Of a stretch of 64,000 bases of DNA, positions 35,948-45,224 are shown in pieces. The stretch's first letter is position 1, and each line of letters opens with the position of its first letter. The DNA lies in contig CP097899.1 in NCBI GenBank assembly GCA_023639215.1, positions 3,716,001 to 3,780,000 on the forward strand. Direction: 5' to 3'. The notes under the pieces were generated by a model. That model ran no database searches. It was not told the DNA's origin and was given only the letters and a program-made list of their open reading frames with translations. Source of the DNA: Candidatus Pristimantibacillus lignocellulolyticus (GTDB lineage: Bacteria; Bacillota; Bacilli; Paenibacillales; Paenibacillaceae). The translations under genes were made by a program, and so were the position numbers.

Positions 35948-36176
35948 ACTTGTTCACTCCCTTAATTGCTCTAATAAGTGGATAAGCAGAAAGCATGAAA
36001 CGCTATAGTTTCAGATTAGTTCAAACCGAGTTCATATGAAATGTTCAACTCTAATCATTTTATGTGCGTTTATACGGTGTTTAGGGTCCATTCCTAATGC
36101 AAATGTCTGTCATACGATATACGGTGCATTAAATTAGGTTAAATAGTAATCATTTGCTGAAAGGGAGATATGATCC

Positions 36177-37526
36177 GTGAAATCAAAAACAAGGCTTACC
36201 GGGCGAGTTATATTTAAAGGAGATTTAGGTTATGAAGCGGCACGGAAAAATTGGGATCCGCATACGGACAAATATCCTAAAGTATTTGTTTTTGCGCAAA
36301 GAACTCAAGATGTCGCGAACGCTATAAAATGGGCTCGCGAGAATAACGTCCCCATTCGTCCAAGAAGCGGAAGACATTCTTTGGAGGTTAATCTTTCACA
36401 GGTCAATGGTGGAATTGTTATCGATGTAAGTAATATGAAGAAAATTAAACTTAATAAGAAGAATGGAACGGTTATTGTAGAGACGGGCAATAGAGTGGGA
36501 AGAATCGCAAAGACGCTTGCAAAGCAAGGCTTTATAGCTCCCTTTGGTGATAGTCCCTCTGTTGGAATCGGCGGAATTACACTCGGTGGGGGAATAGGGC
36601 CACTTCAACGTTCGATTGGTCTTATCAGCGATAATCTTCTAGAATTAGAGATGGTTGACGCCAAGGGAAAAGTGATCCGTGCCAACAAAAATTGTAACGC
36701 TGATCTACTATGGGCTTCCCGCGGTGGTGGCGGTGGTAACTTTGGGGTATATACAAAGTACAAGTTTAAAGTGCACCGTGCTCCAGCCGAAGCTACAGTA
36801 TATCGCATCACTTGGCCATGGAATCAATTCGAAAAGGTGCTGAAAGCTTGGCAAAAATGGGCTCCTTCCGTCAATGACAAACTAGGTAGTGAATTATCAA
36901 TCGGTCCCAAAAAGGGCGGCAATGTTACGATGGAAGGGCTGTTTCTTGGATCGAAATCAGAGGCAATCCGCCTTTTGAAGCCCGTCACGTGCATTGGAAA
37001 CCCTACCCAAAAAGTAATCAAGTTGTTACCATACACTGAAGTTGTGAACTTTTTATTAGCACCTGATCCAGTGCTTACTCAACGGTACAGTAACCAGTTC
37101 TCTTCAGGTTTCGCTAGAAAACCGTTTACCAATAAGGCGATTAACTCCATGCGCCAATTTTTAGAGAACGTAGAAGGTAAAGATGCAGGATTCTTCTTCC
37201 TTAACTGGGGAGGGGCTGTCAGTCGTGTATTACCGAGAGCAACAGCATTCTACTGGCGTAAAGCGAAGTTTTACGTAGAGTGGAATAGCTCATGGCTCAA
37301 TCCATCCAATGCAGCAAAAAATATTGCGATAGTTCGCAATACACGTCGGAAGTTAAAGCGCTATATTGTGGGGTCCTATATCAACGTTCCAGACCAGGGA
37401 ATTAAAAATTCAGGTCCAGTCTATTATGGAGCAAACTATGCTAGATTACGGAGAGTAAAAGCAAAATACGATCCAGGCAATGTGTTTAATAATCCGCAAA
37501 GCATCACTCCAGCTCGCAAATTGTAA
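36177..37526 (+). CDS. FAD-linked oxidase, berberine-bridge-like, lacking the second FAD-binding cysteine
   Basis: The 449-residue protein has an FAD-binding PCMH domain (about 30-205) and a C-terminal BBE segment (YYGANYARLRRVKAKYDPGN). The motif RSGRHSLE supplies the usual flavin-linking His. The loop that normally holds the 6-S-cysteinyl Cys (GxCxxVG) reads GDSPSVGIGG, with Ser in place of Cys. FAD would then be attached by His alone. Relatives oxidise sugars or other alcohols (B. subtilis YgaK/CotQ types). No signal peptide is seen. GTG 36177 follows AAGGGAGA. A terminator follows. Confidence 0.87.
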   Translation: MKSKTRLTGRVIFKGDLGYEAARKNWDPHTDKYPKVFVFAQRTQDVANAIKWARENNVPIRPRSGRHSLEVNLSQVNGGIVIDVSNMKKIKLNKKNGTVIVETGNRVGRIAKTLAKQGFIAPFGDSPSVGIGGITLGGGIGPLQRSIGLISDNLLELEMVDAKGKVIRANKNCNADLLWASRGGGGGNFGVYTKYKFKVHRAPAEATVYRITWPWNQFEKVLKAWQKWAPSVNDKLGSELSIGPKKGGNVTMEGLFLGSKSEAIRLLKPVTCIGNPTQKVIKLLPYTEVVNFLLAPDPVLTQRYSNQFSSGFARKPFTNKAINSMRQFLENVEGKDAGFFFLNWGGAVSRVLPRATAFYWRKAKFYVEWNSSWLNPSNAAKNIAIVRNTRRKLKRYIVGSYINVPDQGIKNSGPVYYGANYARLRRVKAKYDPGNVFNNPQSITPARKL

Positions 37527-37547
37527 AATCTTCAATAAAACAAAAAA

Positions 37548-37575
37548 ACGCATCCACTTGAGGATGCGTTTTTTT
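37548..37575 (+). terminator. Intrinsic terminator after the FAD oxidase
   Basis: ACGCATCC/GGATGCGT stem with 6-nt loop, A-run before and seven-T run after; works in both directions. Confidence 0.9.
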
Positions 37576-37739
37576 CATGTTGTGTGGGTTATGTTGATTG
37601 AGGCTAACTGGCAGATTACCTACATAAGGAGCTAGTACGGAGCGAGAATTCTTTTATGACGATCGTCACTTATCATATGACGCTATTTTTTTATATATTT
37701 ATTTCCAGAATTCACTTTAATTTAGAAGGAGTGAGAAGG

Positions 37740-38516
37740 TTGGATAGAGAAATGGAAATAAAACAATACAGTGTTGGGAAAATTTTGGGGTTATGGGCGC
37801 TAGTCGCGTTACCGATGGTCTTCTTTCGATTCGTCTTGCTGCCGATACTTGTACCCATCGTCAATTTTCATCCGGGTATTCTATATTGGATTTTTATGAT
37901 TGTCGGTATGATCTGGCAGTGTATACTGTCTGTTATTATCTTAAGAAGAGAACTTGGAAAATGGAGCTGGGAGAAGTTGAAAACAAGACTTTGGCTAAAT
38001 CATCCAGTACATCCGAAAACGTTCAAAGTTTACAAAATCGCTTATGCGTTCACGTTTCCGATCATTATGTACACTTTTTTGTTTGAAAGTTCTGGTTTGT
38101 TCGGGTTTATTGAAGAAGCGATCAATCGGCTTTTTCCATTTTTGGCACCTCATGATTACACTAGAATAGAAAATCTGGCCACTCCTGAATTTATCGGTGC
38201 ATGGTATTTGCTCGGTATTGCACTTATTAGTTGTTTATTTAATTATCTACTAGGAGAAGAGTTGTTTTTCCGAGGCGTTCTTCTGCCGAAGATGAAGGGA
38301 GCTTTTGGCAAGTGGGATTGGGTCATGAACGGTGTTTTGTTTGCGATGTACCACCTTCATAAAATATCGGAGATTCCTTTATTTATCGTCGGATCGATTT
38401 TTTACGGTTTCTTAAATGCGAAATACAGAAGCTTTTGGCCTGCTATTATCATTCATGGAGTGGAAGCCATTCCACTGCTGTTAGGTGTTACTGCTGTTAT
38501 TTTAGGATTTATATAG
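37740..38516 (+). CDS. CPBP-family intramembrane metalloprotease
   Basis: CPBP (Abi/CAAX-like) proteins are multipass proteases, some involved in signalling or bacteriocin immunity. The 258-residue protein has about seven hydrophobic segments and the three catalytic motifs: LGEELFFRG (EExxxR), LFAMYHLHK (FxxxH) and a late IIHGVEA histidine. TTG 37740 is chosen for GAAGGAGTG 6 bp upstream; longer in-frame starts lack one and add no motif. It is followed 17 bp later by a histidine kinase, so a CPBP-kinase-regulator operon is likely. Confidence 0.85.
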   Translation: MDREMEIKQYSVGKILGLWALVALPMVFFRFVLLPILVPIVNFHPGILYWIFMIVGMIWQCILSVIILRRELGKWSWEKLKTRLWLNHPVHPKTFKVYKIAYAFTFPIIMYTFLFESSGLFGFIEEAINRLFPFLAPHDYTRIENLATPEFIGAWYLLGIALISCLFNYLLGEELFFRGVLLPKMKGAFGKWDWVMNGVLFAMYHLHKISEIPLFIVGSIFYGFLNAKYRSFWPAIIIHGVEAIPLLLGVTAVILGFI

Positions 38517-38533
38517 TGATTCATTTCTAAGAG

Positions 38534-39709
38534 ATGAGTGATCTTTTGAAAATTTCTACGGTTCATACACTAAGTAATACGAAAATATCTTCAATATTTT
38601 TCTATGGGTTGGCTTGCGCTTATGTGGTACTGCTATTGCTTTATGTTGTTTTATCTCAATATAAGGGTTTTATCGTAGTTACGATCTTGATCGGACTATA
38701 TTTCATAAGACACTCAAAGTATGTGTTGAACCATCCCAAGTTACATCCCATTGCAGCTATCTCCCCGCTCGTCGAAATTGTTCTGCTATTTCTAATATTT
38801 TTGCGAAATGGAACGGAAATTGAAAGTATCGTATTTGTCCTCTTTGTTGCTGATCTTCTATTACACTATAAGTCGTGGTACGCTATAACATTTGCCTATG
38901 CAGGCTTTGTAACTTACCTTTTTTTATGGCCAGCAGATGGAAAAGATATTTGGAGGAATGTTTTCTATATTTTGAGCTATACATGTCTAGTTATTCCAAT
39001 CTGGAGCACCAAGCTACTGCTCAATCAACGGGATATGAACATTCGCTTAAACGAAGCTTTAATTAAAGAAGCTACAACGAGGGAAGAGTTGGCGGTATTT
39101 AAGGAGAGAACCCGTATTGCAGAAGAAGTTCATGATACGGTGGGACATTCGTTAACGACTGCAATCGTTGCTCTTGAGGGAGCTCAACTGTTATTCAATG
39201 TAAAACCTGAAGATGCAAAGCAGAAGATTATTGTTGCGCGAGAGCAATTGAAGCAGGGATTAGGTAATATCCGTCAAGTCGTTCGAGTATTGAAAGTACA
39301 AGATGGAGCCGTGGAGGGATTGGGACTTGAGGAAGGGATATACAAGATTATGAATGATACGACGATGCAGACAGGCGTTCAATTTATGATGCATTTCAAG
39401 GTAATCAATTCTCTCATCTCACTTCAAGAGTACGTCATAATCAACTCCATCAAGGAATCCATTACCAATGCGCTAAAACATGGCAAAGCGAGCATCATTG
39501 AGATTAGTATCGTAGAGCAACAAGACACGATTCATATTACGATTAAGGACAATGGAATAGGTAGCAATTCTATCATATATGGATTTGGTCTGAAATCTAT
39601 GGAAGAAAGAATTGAGGCAATTGGAGGGCAATTAAACGTATTAAGTGAAACAGTCAATGGATTCGCTCTCCAAATCCGAATGCCTGTTGCAAAGGGGCGG
39701 GATTCATGA
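38534..39709 (+). CDS. NarL-type sensor histidine kinase
   Basis: The 391-residue protein has five or six membrane helices (about 20-160), a coiled linker, a HisKA_3 dimerisation domain with phospho-accepting His200 in EEVHDTVGHSLT, and an HATPase domain (NALKHGKAS N box, DNGIGS and GFGLKSMEERI). This matches the LiaS/DesK type, with few extracellular loops, which usually senses membrane state. The start is uncertain: ATG 38534 has a weak AAGAG, TTG 38546 is an alternative. It overlaps its regulator by 4 bp. Confidence 0.9.
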   Translation: MSDLLKISTVHTLSNTKISSIFFYGLACAYVVLLLLYVVLSQYKGFIVVTILIGLYFIRHSKYVLNHPKLHPIAAISPLVEIVLLFLIFLRNGTEIESIVFVLFVADLLLHYKSWYAITFAYAGFVTYLFLWPADGKDIWRNVFYILSYTCLVIPIWSTKLLLNQRDMNIRLNEALIKEATTREELAVFKERTRIAEEVHDTVGHSLTTAIVALEGAQLLFNVKPEDAKQKIIVAREQLKQGLGNIRQVVRVLKVQDGAVEGLGLEEGIYKIMNDTTMQTGVQFMMHFKVINSLISLQEYVIINSIKESITNALKHGKASIIEISIVEQQDTIHITIKDNGIGSNSIIYGFGLKSMEERIEAIGGQLNVLSETVNGFALQIRMPVAKGRDS

Positions 39710-40362
39710 ATATAAAACGCAAAGTCAGCATCATGCTTGTAGATGATCAGAAACTTATGTTGGAAGGTTTGGAAACATTGCTTACGATACGATCATCGGA
39801 TCTAGAAATCGTCGGGAGAGCTCATAGTGGAGAAGAAGCACTTGAACAACTTCATTCGGTAGTTCCAGACATTATTCTGATGGACATCCGCATGCCGGGC
39901 ATGGGAGGTGTACAGGCGACAGGAGTCATTAAAGAACTTTACCCACAAGTGGTCATCCTTATCTTAACGACTTTTGATGATGATGCTTATATTATAGAAG
40001 CATTAAGCCATGGGGCTGCAGGTTATTTGCTTAAAGACATCGACGGAGAAAAGCTTGTTCAATCTATCTATGAAGCACTCTCCGGAAATTTACTACTGAC
40101 CGGAAAAGTGGCTAATAAGTTAGCACTTAATATCCGCAATAAGAACAGTCACTTTGAAAAAGCTGGCGAGCAACTTGAGTTGACGCAAAGAGAGCTTGAG
40201 CTAGCAAGATTGCTTGTGGAAGGTTATAGTTCAAAGGAAATTGCCGAAAGATTATTTTTATCACAAGGTACGGTTAAAAACTATATAAGCGAAATGTACA
40301 CCAAGATCGGTACGAATGACCGGACTAAAGCGGTTTTGTTATTAAGTAGGTTTTTATTATAA
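39706..40362 (+). CDS. NarL/FixJ-family response regulator
   Basis: The 218-residue protein has a receiver domain with Asp60 (phospho-acceptor in ILMDIRMPG), a conserved Thr and Lys (LTTFDD, LKDID), and a C-terminal LuxR helix-turn-helix (GYSSKEIAERLFLSQGTVKN). Its ATG overlaps the kinase stop (ATGA). With the CPBP protease upstream it forms one operon, a natural candidate target of its own regulation. Confidence 0.93.
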   Translation: MNIKRKVSIMLVDDQKLMLEGLETLLTIRSSDLEIVGRAHSGEEALEQLHSVVPDIILMDIRMPGMGGVQATGVIKELYPQVVILILTTFDDDAYIIEALSHGAAGYLLKDIDGEKLVQSIYEALSGNLLLTGKVANKLALNIRNKNSHFEKAGEQLELTQRELELARLLVEGYSSKEIAERLFLSQGTVKNYISEMYTKIGTNDRTKAVLLLSRFLL

Positions 40363-40438
40363 AAAGAACTATTATCAAACAATTTATAAGAGAAATCCGA
40401 TATATTATATAAAAGATAAGCAATTAAGGAGCCTTCAA

Positions 40439-41491
40439 TTGAAAAGAAAAAGTATAAAGATAGCAAAAATTAGTACAATAATTATTATTTTCATTGTAAT
40501 AATTGGTTTGTTTTTTCCTACTTGGACACCTCGCATTGCGGGAGATAACAGTATAAGTACTTTAGAACAGGTCGAGATTAATGGTACGAATCATGAAGTC
40601 ATGATTAGGGGAGTGGACCGCCGTAATCCGGTAGTCATATTTGTGCATGGAGGTCCGGGTTGTTCCGAAATTCCTTATGTACGGAAGTATCAAGATATAC
40701 TTGAAAAAAATTATACTATCGTACACTATGATCAGCGTGGAAGCGGGAAATCATATCATTTTTTTGAAGACTACTCCGATTTATCCACAGATTTACTTGT
40801 CGATGATTTGTTGGCTTTAACAGATTATGTACAAAAAGAGCTTGACCAAGAGAAGGTATTGTTAATAGGCCATTCTTTCGGTACGTACATTGGGATGAAA
40901 TCTGTTGCCAAAGCACCTGACAAATTTGTTGCATATATTGGTATCGGGCAAGTTGCAGATCATGTAAAAAGTGAATTGGATAGCTTAAATTACTCCGTTG
41001 AACAAGCAAAATTATCAGGAAATTTAAAGGATGTAGCACAATTAGAACAACTTCGAAGTTCAATAGAACAAGGGGATAAATTAACTCCAAGAAACATAGT
41101 TAGAAAATATGGTGGTGCAGCAAGATTAATTGATGATAATAGGGATTATTATACTGGTTTTATATTTAATCCAGAATATAATTTGCTAGATGTCATTCGA
41201 TATTTAAGAGGGGTTTCATTGTCGCAAGAAATCTTAATAAAGGAAGAATCCCAAAATAATATTACAACTATAGTTGATAGCGTAGAAATTCCTATTTATT
41301 TTGTGATGGGACAATATGATTATATGACTTCTGTAAATGCGGCAAGGGAATATTATGATATGCTGGAGGCTCCGAAAAAGGAATTTATTATTTTTAAAAA
41401 ATCTGCTCATTATCCGCAGTTTGAAGAAGAAGAGTTATTTGCTGAATGGTTGAATACAACTATAGTTAAAAAGCAGCTTTCAGGACATTAG
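40439..41491 (+). CDS. Membrane-anchored alpha/beta hydrolase (proline iminopeptidase-like)
   Basis: The 350-residue protein has an N-terminal membrane helix (about 11-27) and an alpha/beta hydrolase fold. The motifs HGGPGCSE (oxyanion hole), DQRGSGKS and the nucleophile elbow GHSFGTYIG are typical of proline iminopeptidase S33 relatives; the catalytic Asp (MGQYDYMT) and His (SAHYPQFEE) are present. TTG 40439 follows AAGGAG. AT content is visibly higher than in the neighbours. Substrate unknown. Its 3' end overlaps a bidirectional terminator. Confidence 0.85.
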   Translation: MKRKSIKIAKISTIIIIFIVIIGLFFPTWTPRIAGDNSISTLEQVEINGTNHEVMIRGVDRRNPVVIFVHGGPGCSEIPYVRKYQDILEKNYTIVHYDQRGSGKSYHFFEDYSDLSTDLLVDDLLALTDYVQKELDQEKVLLIGHSFGTYIGMKSVAKAPDKFVAYIGIGQVADHVKSELDSLNYSVEQAKLSGNLKDVAQLEQLRSSIEQGDKLTPRNIVRKYGGAARLIDDNRDYYTGFIFNPEYNLLDVIRYLRGVSLSQEILIKEESQNNITTIVDSVEIPIYFVMGQYDYMTSVNAAREYYDMLEAPKKEFIIFKKSAHYPQFEEEELFAEWLNTTIVKKQLSGH

Positions 41492-41516
41492 ACATGTCTC
41501 TGTAAGCTGCCTTTTT
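41471..41516. terminator. Bidirectional terminator overlapping a CDS end
   Basis: GCAGCTT/AAGCTGC outer stem encloses GACAT/ATGTC, with A-run before and CTTTTT after. It begins inside the hydrolase gene and serves both that gene and the convergent MFS gene. Confidence 0.8.
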
Positions 41517-41531
41517 AGGTTGTTCCTTAGA

Positions 41532-42734
41532 TTATTTCCCCAAGTAATTAACTAATTGCTTTTCTTTCCACATCATAGTAATAACAATACCTATAAACAT
41601 AATGACAGCAGAGAAAAGATACGGATAATTGATGTTTACATCAAATAATATACCACTTAACGCTGGCCCGACGATTGTGCCTAGGCTTGTATATGTTGAG
41701 TTCATACCAGCGATAAATCCTTGTTCTTTTTCTGCAGATTTTGATAAATAGGTCGTTAACGCTGGGCGTAGCAAATCAAATGCGAGAAAGATGAAGCATG
41801 TAATTACCAAAACGGCTATATAGCTAGAGACCATCGTTGATGCCACCGCTAAAATTACTCCAGCAATTAAGCATATTTGGATGAGTTTCTTTTCACCGAG
41901 TATATCGACCATTTTACCAAACATAAACACTTGAACGACAACCCCGAAGATTGCGCTTATAGTAATAATGGTAGCAATATCTTGCGGAGTGAAACCAAAT
42001 TTATGATCAGAATACAGACTGAAAACCGTCTCATATGCAGATAAGCCAAATGCCAGTACAAATACAATAATAAAAGCAATAATGAAAAGTGGTTGAAGCG
42101 AACGCTTCAAATCAGTTACTAAGTTGGTATCTTTTTTTAGTTTACTAATTTCTAAAAGCTGCTGTTTAGTAAGTGGCTCTTTTAGAATAAATAGCGATGA
42201 AATACATGTTAATAATGCGAAACCAGCAGCGAAATAGAAGGGCGCACGTACGCCTAGCTCAGCAATAAAGCCTCCGATACCTGGGCCAATAATAAAACCG
42301 GTACTAATAGCGGCAGAAACATAGCCCATCGCTTTCGGTCTTTCCTCTACTGAAGTAATATCCGCAATAAAGGCAGTTACGGCAGGCATAATAAATGCAC
42401 CACTAATACCACCTAAAATTCTCGAAAAATAAAGAACAGATACATGTGTACCGACACCAAAGATTACCTCCGAGATAGCGAAGAGGAATAAGCCGATGAT
42501 GATCATTTTCTTTCTACCATAAGTGTCAATCCAGCGTCCTGCGAGAGGAGACATAAGTAATTGGGCGAACGCGAAAGCCGCCATAAGATATCCCATCGAT
42601 TGACCGGATAAATTCATCATATTCATAAAGGATGGCATAACAGGAACGATAAGTCCGACTCCTAGAAAAACAATGAATATATTACTTAATAGGATGAGTA
42701 GAACTGTTTTTTGTTGTTTTAATGGTTTGGTCAT
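41532..42734 (-). CDS. MFS multidrug efflux transporter (NorA/Bmr-like)
   Basis: The 400-residue protein has 12 predicted membrane helices, the motif A loop GRWIDTYGRKK between helices 2 and 3, and the drug-antiporter motif C region GFIIGPGIGG in helix 5. It resembles the NorA/Bmr group of proton-coupled exporters. The start at 42734 is set by GAGAGGT; a longer frame from 42803 runs into the tetR end. It lies 25 bp after tetR on the same strand, so it is probably repressed by it. Substrate unknown. Confidence 0.88.
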   Translation of the reverse strand: MTKPLKQQKTVLLILLSNIFIVFLGVGLIVPVMPSFMNMMNLSGQSMGYLMAAFAFAQLLMSPLAGRWIDTYGRKKMIIIGLFLFAISEVIFGVGTHVSVLYFSRILGGISGAFIMPAVTAFIADITSVEERPKAMGYVSAAISTGFIIGPGIGGFIAELGVRAPFYFAAGFALLTCISSLFILKEPLTKQQLLEISKLKKDTNLVTDLKRSLQPLFIIAFIIVFVLAFGLSAYETVFSLYSDHKFGFTPQDIATIITISAIFGVVVQVFMFGKMVDILGEKKLIQICLIAGVILAVASTMVSSYIAVLVITCFIFLAFDLLRPALTTYLSKSAEKEQGFIAGMNSTYTSLGTIVGPALSGILFDVNINYPYLFSAVIMFIGIVITMMWKEKQLVNYLGK

Positions 42735-42759
42735 GATGTGAAACCTCTCTTTTGTAAAA

Positions 42760-43341
42760 TCATAGCTGTGATATACCTCTCCAAAATACGGTCCATGAGG
42801 CATTTAGTTTGTCGTGTAAACGTTGTTCATTGTCGCCATATGCAAGCTCTAGCATGATCGAATCAACGATACCTAAGAAGGCAAGTGTAGGTACTAATGC
42901 TCTGTCTTCCAAAATGACCTTGGCATCGATCCAATCTTGAAATTTGCTTTCAAGTACGGTTTGAATCTTTTCTTCCGAATCATATACTTCCTCATTAATC
43001 TCTTCTGCAAGATGGAGAGGTGGAAAAAAAGACATACGTAGCCAAAACTTTAACTGTTCGCTCTGTTGAAACAAATCAATGACCAATTGCAAATATCCTA
43101 ATAAATCTGCTTTGGGATTCTGAGTATCCACTTTACTCAAATAATTTATTTTCGATGAGATTTCAGTCTCTTTGGCATCATGTAAAACTTGAAGAAATAG
43201 ATCATCTTTTCCTTTGAAATGTGCATAGAGAGATTGTTTTTTCATACCGACATGCTCGGCAATTTGAGACAGCGATGCTCCCTCGTACCCATGAATGGTG
43301 AATAACTTCAATGCAACGTCTTTAATCTCTTGACTCTTCAA
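42760..43341 (-). CDS. TetR-family transcriptional regulator
   Basis: The 193-residue protein has the TetR N-terminal helix-turn-helix (GASLSQIAEHVGMKKQSLYAHF) and a helical ligand-binding C domain. TTG 43341 is preferred: it follows GAGGTG at good spacing, whereas the upstream GTG (43350) is part of that binding site. The palindrome ACGAACGTTCGT lies 20 bp upstream and is a likely operator for autoregulation and control of the MFS gene. Confidence 0.9.
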   Translation of the reverse strand: MKSQEIKDVALKLFTIHGYEGASLSQIAEHVGMKKQSLYAHFKGKDDLFLQVLHDAKETEISSKINYLSKVDTQNPKADLLGYLQLVIDLFQQSEQLKFWLRMSFFPPLHLAEEINEEVYDSEEKIQTVLESKFQDWIDAKVILEDRALVPTLAFLGIVDSIMLELAYGDNEQRLHDKLNASWTVFWRGISQL

Positions 43342-43360
43342 TATAATCACCTCAATCTTA

Positions 43361-43372
43361 ACGAACGTTCGT
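43361..43372. promoter_or_regulatory. Probable TetR operator palindrome
   Basis: ACGAACGTTCGT is a perfect 12-bp palindrome just upstream of tetR, in the form typical of TetR-family operators. A related AACGTTCGGTT half-site lies at 43421-43431. Confidence 0.65.
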
Positions 43373-43474
43373 CAGTCATTCTATCAAATTATATTTTTTA
43401 TTGCAATAGAAATATTAATAACGTTCGGTTTCACACAAGGAAATATGAGGTAGCTAACGAATGTGAGAGAGGAT

Positions 43475-43495
43475 ATAATATAAATGTTATATTAT
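43475..43495. promoter_or_regulatory. AT-rich perfect inverted repeat before a membrane-protein gene
   Basis: ATAATATAA-ATG-TTATATTAT is a perfect 9-bp inverted repeat 47 bp before the next start codon; a TTATATT half repeat follows at 43501. It may be an operator or promoter element. Confidence 0.4.
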
Positions 43496-43542
43496 GTAAG
43501 TTATATTTTCATAAGGTCCATATCTTATCTGAGCGGAGGATT

Positions 43543-44079
43543 ATGATGGATTATGTACGTGATTATACGATGTATGCGGCGATTTTTGGGATGTTCAGCT
43601 TTAGTTGGTTCGGCTGGGCGCAGGAGAGGCCAAAGGCAAACTGGCGCATATATATCGGCATTGCCTCAGTACTATCACTTCTGGTCTGTTTACTCGGTGT
43701 TTATTTAAGTATTAAAAATTGGAATGAACCGTCGGTCTTATCAGATGATACTTCATTTACGATATATTTGATTACGGTATATATCGAATTTATTGTGGCT
43801 GGAGTAGGAGCTTTCTTACTTATTAGGAAAAAGGCAAAAGAGTATATCGCACCTTGGATTGCTTTTATTGTAGGGATTCATTTTATAGGTTTAGTGAGCG
43901 TATACAAAGATCCGAGCTTGTATGTGTTGGCTGGGCTTCTCATCGCAGTATCTGTTCTGGCGGTTTTCGTCGCACCCAAATTTCAGGTTGCAAGTAGTGC
44001 AATTACAGGAATTGGGTCAGGTACGGTTCTGTTCGCTTTCGCAATTCTAGGCTTGATTAGGTATCTGACCGTTTCGTAA
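43543..44079 (+). CDS. Hypothetical multipass membrane protein (178 aa)
   Basis: No family was recognised. The 178-residue protein has five or six hydrophobic segments (about 10-22, 33-53, 70-90, 97-112, 118-137, 150-175) and a conserved-looking FSWFGWAQERP near the N terminus, with few charges between helices. GCGGAGG lies 6-7 bp before the ATG pair (43543, 43546). It is divergent from tetR, but has its own palindrome upstream and terminator downstream. Confidence 0.75.
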   Translation: MMDYVRDYTMYAAIFGMFSFSWFGWAQERPKANWRIYIGIASVLSLLVCLLGVYLSIKNWNEPSVLSDDTSFTIYLITVYIEFIVAGVGAFLLIRKKAKEYIAPWIAFIVGIHFIGLVSVYKDPSLYVLAGLLIAVSVLAVFVAPKFQVASSAITGIGSGTVLFAFAILGLIRYLTVS

Positions 44080-44105
44080 AGAGGGGCTATGTGCCTCTCT
44101 TTTTA
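44078..44105 (+). terminator. Intrinsic terminator
   Basis: AGAGG/CCTCT stem extended by AA/TT pairs with CTTTTTATT following, directly at the stop of the membrane-protein gene. Confidence 0.75.
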
Positions 44106-44236
44106 TTGTATAGCATAATTTTATCGTAAATTTTATTTTAGTGATTCACATTGTTAGTAAATCTATTAAAATATCATCGCACAGCTTTACTCTCCAAACT
44201 CCAGAATGATATGATTGATAACGGGTGATGTATAGG

Positions 44237-44866
44237 ATGAGTAACGAAACGAAAAATAACGAACTCACAAATGATAGTAATCAGGGAACAATTTCACTAG
44301 AGAAATGGAATGAGCTAATTAACGCTGTTCAGCATAATGGGTTCGTTTCGTTGAGAACATACTTCGATGAAGTAACAGGGCGAATTTGGAATCATGAAGC
44401 ATATGGTCCCATCCTTATTTATTCAGTGAAAGATGATATTAATAACGAGTATGAATGTGGTTTTTTTCTTCGCGAATTAATTGGAAAGTTTCAATCCAGC
44501 AAAGATCCAGCAGAATGGATGGCTTCATTTTTTGTTGAATTGATGAAAACGTCAGGTGGGAAGAAACTTCCGCATCCTCCAGCAAGTGAGGACGAGACCA
44601 AATCGATAATCAATCATCAAATTCTCGGACCTTGTTTAGAAGCTGTAAAAGAAGAGTTTCCTTCGGAACAGGTTCATGCGGGCTTAGACTGGAATCAGGA
44701 GCATGGTGCTGTGTTTAAAGCAGGATTTCCGTCTGTAACAAAAGGAAACAACGTATGTGCATTTAAAATTGATTTGTTGATCATGCATGTCCTGCTTAAT
44801 CGCGATCCTTCCGAATTGGTACTTCAAGGCTTATACAAAATTCGTGAGGAGCAAGGTGAGAAATAA
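44237..44866 (+). CDS. Hypothetical protein (209 aa), soluble
   Basis: No known family was recognised. The 209-residue acidic protein has no signal peptide or membrane helix. It has an Asn/Thr-rich N terminus, then alternating beta and helix segments (GPILIYSVKDD, YECGFFLRELIG) and a C-terminal helix (LVLQGLYKIREEQ). ATG 44237 is chosen for GGGTG about 10 bp upstream; ATG 44228 is possible. A terminator follows. It stands alone between unrelated genes. Confidence 0.65.
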   Translation: MSNETKNNELTNDSNQGTISLEKWNELINAVQHNGFVSLRTYFDEVTGRIWNHEAYGPILIYSVKDDINNEYECGFFLRELIGKFQSSKDPAEWMASFFVELMKTSGGKKLPHPPASEDETKSIINHQILGPCLEAVKEEFPSEQVHAGLDWNQEHGAVFKAGFPSVTKGNNVCAFKIDLLIMHVLLNRDPSELVLQGLYKIREEQGEK

Positions 44867-44933
44867 ACAAGAGAATTACAATAGGGATGATTTAACGTTG
44901 GATTTTTCCTATTACCACCATAATTTAAATGAG

Positions 44934-44957
44934 AAACGGCAGAGATGCCGTTTTTTT
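44934..44957 (+). terminator. Intrinsic terminator
   Basis: AAACGGCA-GAGA-TGCCGTTT stem with a GNRA-type loop and a seven-T run. Between it and the YesM gene (44958-45224) nothing else was recognised. Confidence 0.85.
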
Positions 44958-45224
44958 ATTTTGCTGTAATTACGCTGTAGTGAATCAATGATGTGAAGTG
45001 CAGAAACATGAAGATTATTTTAGGGGGATGAGTTGGAGACGAAAACAGTCTTCAAGCCTCATGATAAAAGCGATTAGTGGTAGTAATCCTTTCCATCCTA
45101 CTTGATGTAGACAGTAGAAATGATAATAAGGCATAATAGAAAATACAAAATGACTCTAACAGATATTGTGCTAAAAATGATACATATACTCTCACTCAAC
45201 TTAAAGTGCGAGAGGAGGCAATTG

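Noticed and set aside
42100..42110. cre-like AACGCTTC inside the MFS gene
   Set aside because: Coding context and poor match; not placed near a promoter.
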